Assembly (NCBI GenBank): GCA_964384595.1 | Contig: CAYLLY010000010.1 | Location: 1 to 45,710, forward strand | Length of the DNA stretch: 45,710 nt | Origin: SCTG01 sp964384595 | GTDB lineage: Bacteria; Nitrospirota; Nitrospiria; Nitrospirales; NS-4 | Direction of reading: 5' to 3' | Shown here: positions 25,795 through 33,410 of the stretch, piece by piece | How positions within the stretch are numbered: the first letter of the stretch is position 1 | Layout of the letters: each line of letters begins with the position of its first letter | Made by a program: the position numbers and the translations under genes | The notes under the pieces: generated by a model | Seen by the model: the letters and a program-made list of their open reading frames with translations, nothing else | The model's database searches: none | Told to the model about the DNA's origin: nothing

Positions 25795-26067
25795 CTACTT
25801 GCGGCGGCGCCTACGTGTCCGGTGCTTGGCTTCGTCCGCGAGACGGTCGGCTTGCTCCTGGGACAGCTCGCCGGCCTGCCGATCCAGCACCGCCAGCAGA
25901 TGCAGCCGGGCGGCGCGTTGCATCCCTTCAAGCCGCTCCACGGGCACCACGGCCGCCAGCGGCTTGCCCTTGCGCTCGATGATGAACTGATCGTGCCTGA
26001 GGGAGACGCGGTTCAGAATATCGCCCAGTCGTTGACGAATCTCGAGCGTGGACACCTTCTCGGCCAT
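25795..26067 (-). CDS. Phd/YefM-type antitoxin
   Basis: A 90-residue protein starting MAEKVSTLEIRQRLGDILNRV, the DNA-binding Phd/YefM fold, with IIERKGKPLAAVVPVERLEG, then a helical basic tail (KHRTRRRRRK) that contacts the toxin. ATG 26067 has GAGG 6 bases upstream. A promoter and a 15-base palindrome lie just ahead, which suggests self-repression. Confidence 0.88.
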   Translation of the reverse strand: MAEKVSTLEIRQRLGDILNRVSLRHDQFIIERKGKPLAAVVPVERLEGMQRAARLHLLAVLDRQAGELSQEQADRLADEAKHRTRRRRRK

Positions 26068-26087
26068 AATCAACCTCGCAAATTACA

Positions 26088-26102
26088 CAACTATCATAGT
26101 TG
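26088..26102 (-). promoter_or_regulatory. Palindromic operator of the YefM/PIN pair
   Basis: CAACTAT-C-ATAGTTG, a perfect 15-base palindrome that covers the -10 box. Phd/YefM antitoxins are known to bind palindromes at their own promoter. Confidence 0.65.
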
Positions 26103-26121
26103 CCAATGTTGTCAGAGTCAA
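26093..26121 (-). promoter_or_regulatory. Sigma-70 promoter of the YefM/PIN pair
   Basis: On the minus strand TTGACT (26116-26121), 17 bases, TATGAT (26093-26098). Transcription would start near 26086, about 19 bases before the antitoxin ATG. Confidence 0.7.
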
Positions 26122-26135
26122 GACCTAGGTGTGAC

Positions 26136-26310
26136 GCAGGTGGCGCCGGAGGCGGAGGGGTGGCACCGATCCCATGTCGCCGGAAGCGCAGGGGTGACGC
26201 CGAAAGGGGGCCCACCGCCGCGCGCAGCGGGGAACCTGTTGCTCTGTCCCTTGCAACGGGTCATGAGCACGGCGGGGGATGCAGGCGGCAGGACCCCGAA
26301 GCTGTAGGCG
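26136..26310. repeat. Long GC-rich dispersed repeat, copy A
   Basis: Shares blocks with 35790-35955: GGGTGGCACCGAT, ATGTCGCCGGA, AGGGGTG-CGCCGAA, and a closing CAGGACCCC. It fills the gap between the antitoxin promoter and polX. The plus-strand open frame across it is not credible as a gene. Confidence 0.6.
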
Positions 26311-26320
26311 ACAGACTGAA

Positions 26321-28006
26321 TTAGGGCCGCATGGCTTGGAGCTTGGCGGCCATGGCGTCGGGCGGCAGCGTGTTGACCACATCTTCGGCTGTGACGCCGC
26401 CTTTACGGGCGACGTTCACGCCGAAGGGCTCGACCTCGAGGCCCTCCGTGCTGTGGGCGTCGGGATTGATGCTGAACTGCACGCCCTTCTCCTTTGCATA
26501 GTAGCAGAGCCGCCAGTCCAGGTCGAGCCGGTGCGGATTGGCGTTGATCTCCACGATCTTTCCGTGCTCGGCCGCCGCGTCCAGCACCTTCCGCATGTCC
26601 ACCCGATAGGCATCCCGTGACAGCAACAGCCGCCCCGTGGCATGGCCCAGCATCGTGACGTAGGGATTGGCCAGCGCGCGACAGATGCGGTTGGTCTGCT
26701 CTTCTTCAGATAGATTGAAGCGGCTGTGCACCGACGCGATCACGAAATCGAAGGTGGCCAGCACCTCGTCCGGATAGTCCATCGCGCCGTCCGCCAGGAT
26801 GTCCGCCTCGATGCCCTTGAATATCCGGATGCCCGTGAACTTCTTCTGGACTACTGCGATCTCGGCGTGCTGCGCCTTGATGCGGTCCTCCTTGAGACCG
26901 TTGGCGTAGAAGGCTGACTGGCTGTGGTCGGAGATGCCGATATAGCGATAGCCGAGCGATCGCGCGACCTCGACCATCCGCTCCAGCGTCGCCGAGCCGT
27001 CGCTCCAGACGGTATGGTTGTGAAAGATTCCCTGAATCTGCCCGGCCTCGATCAGAACCGGCAAGCGCCCGCTCTCTGCCAGCTCGATTTCACCATGGCC
27101 TTCGCGCAATTCCGGCGGGATGTACGGAAGGCCGGCGGCGGCATAGACGGCTTCTTCAGACACGCCTTGCAGTCGAGCACCTCGCATCTGCAAGCGCCGT
27201 GTCAAAGCCTCCACATGCTCACGGCTCCCAGTGGCGTAGAGCAATTCCCAGCCGTACGCAGCGGCATCGGCGAGCCTGATGGAGACAGGCAAGCCCTGCG
27301 GGGAGCGCGCCGTGATCGTTCGCACATCAGACCGGTGTTCGACCTGCGTCACCTCAGGCACACGGCGGATGGCGTTGAGCAGGTCTTGCGGCCGGCCGCC
27401 TGCCGCGACGAACGCGAGAGCCTGTACCACCTCGAGCCGGCGGCGGATTTCCCCGGCCGGATCGGCGCACCCGACGCCGGGCGCTCCACGGACGGCCGCG
27501 AGGATGCTCTCCGCCTCCTCGATCACGTTCGCATAGAGATGAAACCCTAGATGCCGCTTGAACTGCCGGATGCCGGCCAGAATTTTCTCCTGCGTTTTCT
27601 GACCGAACCCCGGAAGGCCGACCAGGCGATTCTCGATGCAGGCATACTCCAGCTCGCCCACCGACCCGACACCCAGTTGCTCGTAGATCGCCTTGATCTT
27701 CTTGGGCCCAAGTCCCGGCACCGCGGTCATTTCCAGCACGCCGGCCGGAAACGCGGCCTTCAAGTCCTTGAGCAGGGTCGAAGTCCCCGTCGTGACGAGT
27801 TCGGTCACCGCGCCTGCCAGCCCCTCGCCGATGCCTTTGACGTTTCGCAGGATGCCCTTCCGTACGAGAACCGCCGGCTCCTCCGGCAGACTCTCGATCA
27901 CCCGCGCTCCCGTGGAGTACGCCTTGACCTTGAAGGGATTCTCGCCCTTCAGCTCCAAGAGGAACGCGATCTCCTCCAGCACGGCCGCGATTTCGCGCTT
28001 GTTCAT
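26321..28006 (-). CDS. polX: PolX family protein with degenerate polymerase site and intact PHP domain
   Basis: A 561-residue PolX. The order is an N-terminal 8-kDa-like helical domain with HhH motifs (ILRNVKGIGEGLAGAV, VPGLGPKKIKAIYE), polymerase palm (about 160-270), and C-terminal PHP domain (about 325-560). In normal PolX the palm has GSxRRGKETxGDxD; here residues 184-199 read GEIRRRLEVVQALAF, placing Ala at 196 and 198 where the two catalytic Asp belong, and Ser242 where the third Asp belongs. The PHP metal ligands are present (HNHTVWSDG at 329-337, ISDHSQSA, GIEADIL, SVHSRF, GHATGR, NPDAHS). It should keep nuclease but not polymerase activity. ATG 28006 is the family-like start. Confidence 0.9.
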   Translation of the reverse strand: MNKREIAAVLEEIAFLLELKGENPFKVKAYSTGARVIESLPEEPAVLVRKGILRNVKGIGEGLAGAVTELVTTGTSTLLKDLKAAFPAGVLEMTAVPGLGPKKIKAIYEQLGVGSVGELEYACIENRLVGLPGFGQKTQEKILAGIRQFKRHLGFHLYANVIEEAESILAAVRGAPGVGCADPAGEIRRRLEVVQALAFVAAGGRPQDLLNAIRRVPEVTQVEHRSDVRTITARSPQGLPVSIRLADAAAYGWELLYATGSREHVEALTRRLQMRGARLQGVSEEAVYAAAGLPYIPPELREGHGEIELAESGRLPVLIEAGQIQGIFHNHTVWSDGSATLERMVEVARSLGYRYIGISDHSQSAFYANGLKEDRIKAQHAEIAVVQKKFTGIRIFKGIEADILADGAMDYPDEVLATFDFVIASVHSRFNLSEEEQTNRICRALANPYVTMLGHATGRLLLSRDAYRVDMRKVLDAAAEHGKIVEINANPHRLDLDWRLCYYAKEKGVQFSINPDAHSTEGLEVEPFGVNVARKGGVTAEDVVNTLPPDAMAAKLQAMRP

Positions 28007-28050
28007 GAAACCGAGTTTATCCTGATGAGACCGTCCGCGCAATGTGTGCC

Positions 28051-28078
28051 GTAGGGGCACGGCGCGCCGTGCCCCTAC
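28051..28078. repeat. GTAGGGGCACGGCG palindrome, copy 1
   Basis: A perfect 28-base palindrome: GTAGGGGCACGGCG followed by its complement. It lies between polX and the next gene. Identical copies are at 31227 and 44455. Confidence 0.85.
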
Positions 28079-28126
28079 AATCTCTGCGCCGTTGCCCGCC
28101 GGCGTCGAACCTGCTAGCATCTATCC

Positions 28127-28501
28127 ATGCTAGGCGCTCGCTTCATTCTGGCCGGACTTTTCCTGCTCGTCATCGGCTTCTCCATACATGCGGACGCCCA
28201 ACCGTTGGGCCGCCAGACGCAGACCTCCAGCTCATGCCAGGTCGCCAACATCAAAAAGGGCGTCAGCGGCAAGCAGTGCGACGTCCCCATCCCGAAGACC
28301 TGCAAGGTCGCCGTCAATGCGTCCACAAAAATGCACTGGACCGACATCGAGAAGTCCCCCGGCATCTCCTGCCGCTTCGAAGACAAGCTCACCGACTGGA
28401 AAACCCGCATCACCGGCGCCTGCGGTACCTGCAAGAGCCGGCAATGCAACGCCAAGTTCACCGTCTACTTCGACTGTCCTCAACCAGACAAGACTCCATG
28501 A
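28127..28501 (+). CDS. Small secreted cysteine-rich protein
   Basis: A 124-residue protein with a signal peptide (FILAGLFLLVIGFSIHADAQ, cleavage near residue 25). The mature part has eight cysteines, including ACGTCKSRQC near the end, so four disulfides are possible. No family recognised. Its stop overlaps the queG start (ATGA), so the two are translated together although one is exported and the other is a cytoplasmic tRNA enzyme. Confidence 0.75.
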   Translation: MLGARFILAGLFLLVIGFSIHADAQPLGRQTQTSSSCQVANIKKGVSGKQCDVPIPKTCKVAVNASTKMHWTDIEKSPGISCRFEDKLTDWKTRITGACGTCKSRQCNAKFTVYFDCPQPDKTP

Positions 28502-29433
28502 CCCTCACGGAGCGAGTGAAGCGCAAGGCCCTCGACCTGGGCTTCCAGGCGGTGGGGGTCAGTCGCGTCACGTCCGACCGCCCCGAGGCCGCGCAGTTGA
28601 CCGAGTGGCTCTCACGCGGGCACCACGGAGAGATGGCCTGGATGGCGCAGACGGCCGCGAAGCGGAAAAACCCGGCTCTGCTCCTCCCCGGTATTCGCTC
28701 GATCGTCTCGCTGGGGATGAACTACTACACCGACGACAGGCCGGATGACGGTCCGGGGCAGGGCCGCATCGCGCGGTACGCCCGCGGGGAGGACTACCAC
28801 CGCGTTCTCGGACAACGCCTGGAAGCTCTCGTATCGTTCATGCAAGCGGAAGCGCCGGATTCCCGAAGCCGCGCCTACGTGGACACGGGCGCCGTCATGG
28901 AGAAGGCCTGGGCGCAGCGGGCGGGATTGGGGTGGATCGGCAAACACTCGAACCTCGTCTCCGGGCGGTACGGCTCCTGGCTCCTCCTGGGCGAGGTCCT
29001 GACGACGGCGGACCTGGCCCCCGACGAACCCGGCGCCGATCTCTGCGGAACCTGCACGCTGTGCATCAAAACCTGCCCGACGGGGGCCATCACCGAGCCC
29101 TACGTCGTGGACGCGCGCCGCTGCCTGTCCTACCTCACGATCGAACAGAAGGGGGAGCTTCCGGCGGAGTTTCAGCCCGCCTTGAGGAACTACATCTTCG
29201 GCTGCGACGATTGCCTGGACGTCTGTCCTTACAACCACCAGGCGACACCGACGTCGGAGCCGGCCTTCCGCGCCACGCCCATGACGCTCAACCCGGACCT
29301 GGACGCGCTCGCCGTGCAATCCGCGAACGAGTTCCACGCCGCCTTCCGCAACAGTCCGATCCGTCGCGCCACTCACCAGGGGCTCCAGCGCAGCGTGGTC
29401 GTCGCGAGAAAGAACAGCCGCGGTGCGTCATGA
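28498..29433 (+). CDS. queG: Epoxyqueuosine reductase
   Basis: A 311-residue cobalamin/iron-sulfur enzyme for the last step of queuosine synthesis. Seen: GEMAWMAQTAAKRKNPALLLPGIRSIVSLGMNYY, YARGEDYHRVLGQRL, VDTGAVMEKAWAQRAGLGWIGKHSNLV, two 4Fe-4S motifs (CGTCTLCIKTCPTGAI and CDDCLDVCPYN). ATG 28498 gives the family start MTLTERVKRKALDLGF; the open frame upstream overlaps the secreted protein gene. Its stop overlaps the next start by ATGA. Confidence 0.95.
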   Translation: MTLTERVKRKALDLGFQAVGVSRVTSDRPEAAQLTEWLSRGHHGEMAWMAQTAAKRKNPALLLPGIRSIVSLGMNYYTDDRPDDGPGQGRIARYARGEDYHRVLGQRLEALVSFMQAEAPDSRSRAYVDTGAVMEKAWAQRAGLGWIGKHSNLVSGRYGSWLLLGEVLTTADLAPDEPGADLCGTCTLCIKTCPTGAITEPYVVDARRCLSYLTIEQKGELPAEFQPALRNYIFGCDDCLDVCPYNHQATPTSEPAFRATPMTLNPDLDALAVQSANEFHAAFRNSPIRRATHQGLQRSVVVARKNSRGAS

Positions 29434-30452
29434 CGCCTTCGTTCTCCAGCTACCTGGTGAATCCGCCGTTCGGCGATCCGGGCCTCTATGTGGAGATCAA
29501 GTGGGCCCGCCGGGCGCTGCTGTTCGACCTGGGCGACAACGAGGCGCTGGGGCCGACGCGCCTGCTGCGCGCCATGGACATATTCGTCTCGCACACGCAC
29601 ATGGACCACTTCATCGGCTTCGACCGGGTCCTGCGCGTCGCGCTTGGGCGCGGGAAGACCCTGCGCCTCTACGGCCCGCCGGGGCTGATCGACAACGTCG
29701 CCGGCAAACTGCGCGGCTATACCTGGAACCTCGTTGACGGCTACCCGCTGACCGTCGAGGTGCGCGAGTTCCACGAGCGCCAGGTCCATTCGGTCGTCTT
29801 CCGGGCCGCCGATGCGTTTCAGGCGGTTGAAGGCCCCATGGCGCTCAGGCCGGCCGGCGAGCCGTTTCCGGTCCTGGCCGAGCCGATGTTCACCGTGCGC
29901 GCCACGATTCTGAATCACCGCGTCCCGTCCTTCGCCTACTCCCTCCAGGAGCAATTTCACGTCAACTTCAACAGGGAGCGCCTGCACGCCGCCAGCCTCC
30001 CCGTCGGCTCCTGGCTGAGGGAGGTGAAACAGCATCTCTGGGACGGCAAGCCCGACGACTACCGGTTCACCGCCGTGCTGTACTTCGAGCACCGCAAGCA
30101 AGAGCGGGAGTTCACGCTGGGTGAGCTGCGCGAGCGGTTCGTCACGATCTCCCGCGGGCAGAAGATCGCCTACGTGGTGGACGCCCTGTACAGCGAAGAG
30201 AATGAAGCCAAGATCGTCGAGCTGGCGCGGGAGGCCGACGTGTTCTACTGTGAGGCGCCCTACCGGGACCAGGACGCCGACAAGGCGCGGGAGCGCCATC
30301 ACTTGACGGCGCGACAGGCCGGCCTGATGGCGCGCAAAGCCGGCGCGCGCGAACTGGTGGTCTTTCATTTCTCACCGCGCTACACTGGACAGGGAGAGGC
30401 CATCTACCAGGAGGCCAGAGAGGAGTTTCTAGGAATGGCGGAAAAGCATTAA
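29430..30452 (+). CDS. RNase Z-like metallo-beta-lactamase fold hydrolase
   Basis: A 340-residue protein with the zinc motif VSHTHMDHFIGFDRVLRV, GPPGLIDNVAGKL, LNHRVPSFAYSL, and IAYVVDALYSEENEAKIVELAREADVFYCEAPY with a late HHLTARQAG motif. This order resembles tRNase Z/ElaC proteins, but it is longer and the exosite differs, so activity on tRNA is not certain. Cotranslated with queG. Confidence 0.82.
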   Translation: MTPSFSSYLVNPPFGDPGLYVEIKWARRALLFDLGDNEALGPTRLLRAMDIFVSHTHMDHFIGFDRVLRVALGRGKTLRLYGPPGLIDNVAGKLRGYTWNLVDGYPLTVEVREFHERQVHSVVFRAADAFQAVEGPMALRPAGEPFPVLAEPMFTVRATILNHRVPSFAYSLQEQFHVNFNRERLHAASLPVGSWLREVKQHLWDGKPDDYRFTAVLYFEHRKQEREFTLGELRERFVTISRGQKIAYVVDALYSEENEAKIVELAREADVFYCEAPYRDQDADKARERHHLTARQAGLMARKAGARELVVFHFSPRYTGQGEAIYQEAREEFLGMAEKH

Positions 30453-30466
30453 GTGGTATTGAATAT

Positions 30467-30492
30467 CCCGGCATATTTGATCGAATGCCGGG
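30467..30492 (+). other. Hairpin between the hydrolase and the ACT-domain gene
   Basis: Perfect 8-base arms CCCGGCAT / ATGCCGGG with a 10-base loop. No T run follows, so it may be a processing or stabilising hairpin rather than a terminator. Confidence 0.4.
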
Positions 30493-30523
30493 TCCAGCAA
30501 GCTCTGAACAAAGGGGGTGACCC

Positions 30524-30934
30524 ATGGCAGACACCATTCACCTGGCGCAGTACTTCAAGATGAAGGCCGCGGACAAGCCCGGCCAGGCCGCACGGGCGCT
30601 CAGCTCGCTCCGCGACGCGGGCCTGAATCTGCTGGCTTTCTCCGGTTTTCCCCGCGGCCGTCAGGCCCAGCTCGACTTTGTGGTTTCCGACGCCGCCGCA
30701 TTCAAGGCTGCCGCCAAGCAGGCCAAACTGAAAGTGCTGGGGCCCAAGGCCTGCTTTCTCATCGAAGGCGACGATCGTCGGGGAGCCGGCGCGGCACTCA
30801 CGGGAAAGCTCGCGGCCGCGAAGATCAACGTGACCGCTCTGCAGGCCATCGCCGCCGGCGCCGGCCGCTATGCGGCAATCCTGTTCGTCAAGCCCCGCGA
30901 CGTGAAGAAGGCGGCCAGGGCGCTCGGCGTCTGA
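30524..30934 (+). CDS. Tandem ACT-domain protein
   Basis: A 136-residue protein of two ACT-like units: residues about 8-65 (FKMKAADKPGQAARALSSLRDAGLNLLAFSGFP) and 72-130 (CFLIEGDDRRGAGAALTGKLAAAKINVTALQAIAAGAGRYAAILFV). ACT domains usually bind amino acids. There is no catalytic domain, so it is a stand-alone regulator or sensor. A strong ribosome site (AAGGGGGTG) precedes the ATG. Confidence 0.82.
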   Translation: MADTIHLAQYFKMKAADKPGQAARALSSLRDAGLNLLAFSGFPRGRQAQLDFVVSDAAAFKAAAKQAKLKVLGPKACFLIEGDDRRGAGAALTGKLAAAKINVTALQAIAAGAGRYAAILFVKPRDVKKAARALGV

Positions 30935-30970
30935 AGGGGTCTGACCCCCTTCTTCCGGGGTCTGACCCCG
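30934..30970. repeat. Paired GGGGTCTGACCCC palindromes between convergent genes
   Basis: AAGGGGTCTGACCCCCTT followed after 3 bases by CCGGGGTCTGACCCCG. It fills the 38-base gap between the ACT gene and mutS2, so it could act as a two-way terminator. Confidence 0.75.
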
Positions 30971-30972
30971 TC

Positions 30973-33369
30973 TTATTTTAGATTGACGATTGTGACCCCG
31001 TCGCCGCCTTCCGAGCGCTCGCCCGGGCGGAAGGCGGAGACGTAGGGGGAGTCCTTGAGATAGTCCCGCAGGACCTGCTTGAGACGCCCGGTCCCATGGC
31101 CGTGGATGATGCGGACCGCCGGGACTCCATCCAGCAGGGCCTGATCGAGACATGCCACGAGGGCCTCACGCGCGTCCTCCGCCGTCTTCCCACGGACGTC
31201 CACCACGGTGGAGGCCTCCTGCTTTTGTAGGGGCACGGCGCGCCGTGCCCCTACCGCCGGTTTCCCGCGCATGGCTTCTTCTTCCGCCTCTTCGACTTTC
31301 CCGGCCAACCCGGCCAGCACCGACACTGAAACCGAGACTTCCTTCTCGCCCATCCGAACCCTCACGCGCTTCTTGCCGGCCGGATTCTCCAGCAAGACGC
31401 CCACGGTCCCCAGGTTCATGACTTCGATACGATCCCCGGCCTGCAAGTCCGTGACGGGACGATAGTCGCCTGCCTGCGCCCGCTGCGACTGCATGGCGCC
31501 TTCGATCGCCGCCAGGCGTTCCTTGGCCTCGCGCGCCTTGACGAGCTTTTTCTCGGTCTTGAGCTCATCGAGCACCGCCTGCACCTCGACGCGCGCCTTC
31601 AGCAGCTCGTCGGTGATCTTCTTGCGGGCGGTCTTGCGGGTCTCCTTCTCGGTTTCCGCCTGCTGGGCCGCCAGCGCCTTCTGCATGCGCGCGGCCGACT
31701 CGGCTTCGGCCAGCAGCGCGGCGATCCGCCGCGCGTCTTCGTCCAGCTTCCGCCGCGTCTCCTGGAGCTCTTCCATCAGTTGCTCCACGGCGCGCTCCTT
31801 GCGGTCCACCAGGCGGACGGCCTCATCGAGGATGCCCTCGTCCATGCCCAGGCGGCCGGCGATGTCGATGGCCGAACTCCCGCCCGGCATCCCCAGAATC
31901 AGCCGGTAGGTGGGCGACAGCGTGGCGATGTTGAACTCCACGCTGGCGTTGGCGAAGCCGGACCGGGACTGCGTCAGCGCCTTGAGCGCGTTATAATGGG
32001 TGGTCGCGACCACGGTGAACCGGCGCTCGGCCAGACGGACCAGGAGCGCCTCCGCCAGCGCCGCGCCCTCCGCCGGATCGGTGGAGGTCACGGGCTCGTC
32101 CAGGAGCACCAGCGAGCCGGGGCTCGCCGAGCCCAGCAGCGCGATCATGTCGGTCATGTGGGCCGAAAAGCTGGAGAGGTCTTGGGCGAGGTCCTGGGCG
32201 TCGCCGATGTCGGCATAGACTTCCGGAAAGAAGGCCATCTCGGATCCGGGCGCGCAGGGCAGCTGGAGGCCGGTGCGCGCCATCAAGGCGAACAAGCCGA
32301 CGATCTTCAGCGTGACGGTCTTGCCGCCGGTGTTGGGGCCGGAGATGATCAGCACCCGGATCGGCTCGGCCAACTCGATATCGTTGGCGACGATGGGCTC
32401 CCGGGTTTGGAGCCGGCTCAGGACCAGGAGCGGGTGCCGGGCCTGCGTGAGCCGGATACGCCCATTCGAGTTCACGACCGGATCGGCGGCACCCAGGAGA
32501 TGCCCCAGCGAGGCCTTGGCCCTGAGGCAATCGAATCGCCCCAGAAGATCCAGGTCTTCGCGGAGCGCATCGGCATGGCCCGCCGCCTGCTGGGTCAACT
32601 CCTGCAGGATGCGCCGGACCTCGCGCTCGACCGCGAGGTCCGCTTCCTTGATCTGGTTATTGAGGTCCACGAGTTCGCGCGGCTCGATGAAGACCGTGGC
32701 GCCGCTCGCCGACACATCGTGCACGATACCGGGAACTTCGCTCTTCCGCTCGGCCTTGATTGGCACGACGTAGCGGTTCTCGCGCTGCGCGAAGTACTGC
32801 TCCTGGAGAAGGTCGGCAAACTTGGCCGAGCCGAGGATCGCGTCGAGCTTCGCGCGGATCTTCTGCTTCAGCGCGTTGGCGTGATGAGTCAGGTCGCGGA
32901 GCTCCGGCGTGGCGGACTCGCGGATGTTGCCCTCATGGTCCACGCACCGGTCGATCGCCCGCTTCAGGTGAGGCAGATCGTCGAGGCCGGCGGCGAGAGC
33001 GGCGAGGGTCGGCGCCTCCTCCCGGCGTCGGGTCAAGTAGCGCAGAGCGTCCGCCACGAGGCCGAGCACGATCGAGAGGTCGCGGCAGTCCACGGCCTGC
33101 AGCGGCGCGCCCTTGGCCGCCCGCTCCACGACAGGACTCAGGTCCGGAAAATGGGAGAGCGGGAAGCCTTCGCCCGTCGCCTCCAGCGCTGCCATCTCGG
33201 CGGTCTCCCGCAACAAAGCCCGGGCTTCCTCGACGGTGCCGGCCGGCGACAGGGACCGGCAACGCTCGGCCCCCAGCGACGACACGGTGCGCCCCGCCAG
33301 CACCTCCAACAGCGTGTCCCACTCCAGCACCTGCCGGGCTTTGACCAAGAGTGACTCACGGTCTTTCAC
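30973..33369 (-). CDS. mutS2: Endonuclease MutS2
   Basis: A 798-residue MutS2. Seen in order: the core (LVKARQVLEWDTLLEVLAGR), clamp/lever helices, ATPase with Walker A ISGPNTGGKTVTLK, Walker B LVLLDEPVTSTDP and ATTHYNALK, a long charged coiled coil (about 520-640), and a C-terminal Smr nuclease domain (VVDVRGKTAEDAREALVACLDQALLDG, IIHGHGTGRLK). MutS2 is known in recombination control and in splitting stalled ribosomes, the job of its neighbour RqcH. An in-frame palindrome (31227-31254) adds VGARRAVPLQ just before the Smr domain. GTG start with GAGG upstream. Confidence 0.95.
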   Translation of the reverse strand: MKDRESLLVKARQVLEWDTLLEVLAGRTVSSLGAERCRSLSPAGTVEEARALLRETAEMAALEATGEGFPLSHFPDLSPVVERAAKGAPLQAVDCRDLSIVLGLVADALRYLTRRREEAPTLAALAAGLDDLPHLKRAIDRCVDHEGNIRESATPELRDLTHHANALKQKIRAKLDAILGSAKFADLLQEQYFAQRENRYVVPIKAERKSEVPGIVHDVSASGATVFIEPRELVDLNNQIKEADLAVEREVRRILQELTQQAAGHADALREDLDLLGRFDCLRAKASLGHLLGAADPVVNSNGRIRLTQARHPLLVLSRLQTREPIVANDIELAEPIRVLIISGPNTGGKTVTLKIVGLFALMARTGLQLPCAPGSEMAFFPEVYADIGDAQDLAQDLSSFSAHMTDMIALLGSASPGSLVLLDEPVTSTDPAEGAALAEALLVRLAERRFTVVATTHYNALKALTQSRSGFANASVEFNIATLSPTYRLILGMPGGSSAIDIAGRLGMDEGILDEAVRLVDRKERAVEQLMEELQETRRKLDEDARRIAALLAEAESAARMQKALAAQQAETEKETRKTARKKITDELLKARVEVQAVLDELKTEKKLVKAREAKERLAAIEGAMQSQRAQAGDYRPVTDLQAGDRIEVMNLGTVGVLLENPAGKKRVRVRMGEKEVSVSVSVLAGLAGKVEEAEEEAMRGKPAVGARRAVPLQKQEASTVVDVRGKTAEDAREALVACLDQALLDGVPAVRIIHGHGTGRLKQVLRDYLKDSPYVSAFRPGERSEGGDGVTIVNLK
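31227..31254. repeat. GTAGGGGCACGGCG palindrome, copy 2 (in frame in mutS2)
   Basis: Identical to the 28-base copy at 28051. On the minus strand it codes VGARRAVPLQ in the linker between coiled coil and Smr domain. Confidence 0.85.
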
Positions 33370-33410
33370 AAATGCCTCATCTCCAAAGAAGCGTAGTATA
33401 CTGCAACCCT

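Noticed and set aside
25270..26307. 345-residue plus-strand open frame
   Set aside because: It runs antisense across the PIN/YefM pair and through a GC-rich repeat; the opposite strand has clear protein families.
31780..33354. 524-residue plus-strand open frame
   Set aside because: Shadow of mutS2; the minus strand has intact MutS2 motifs.
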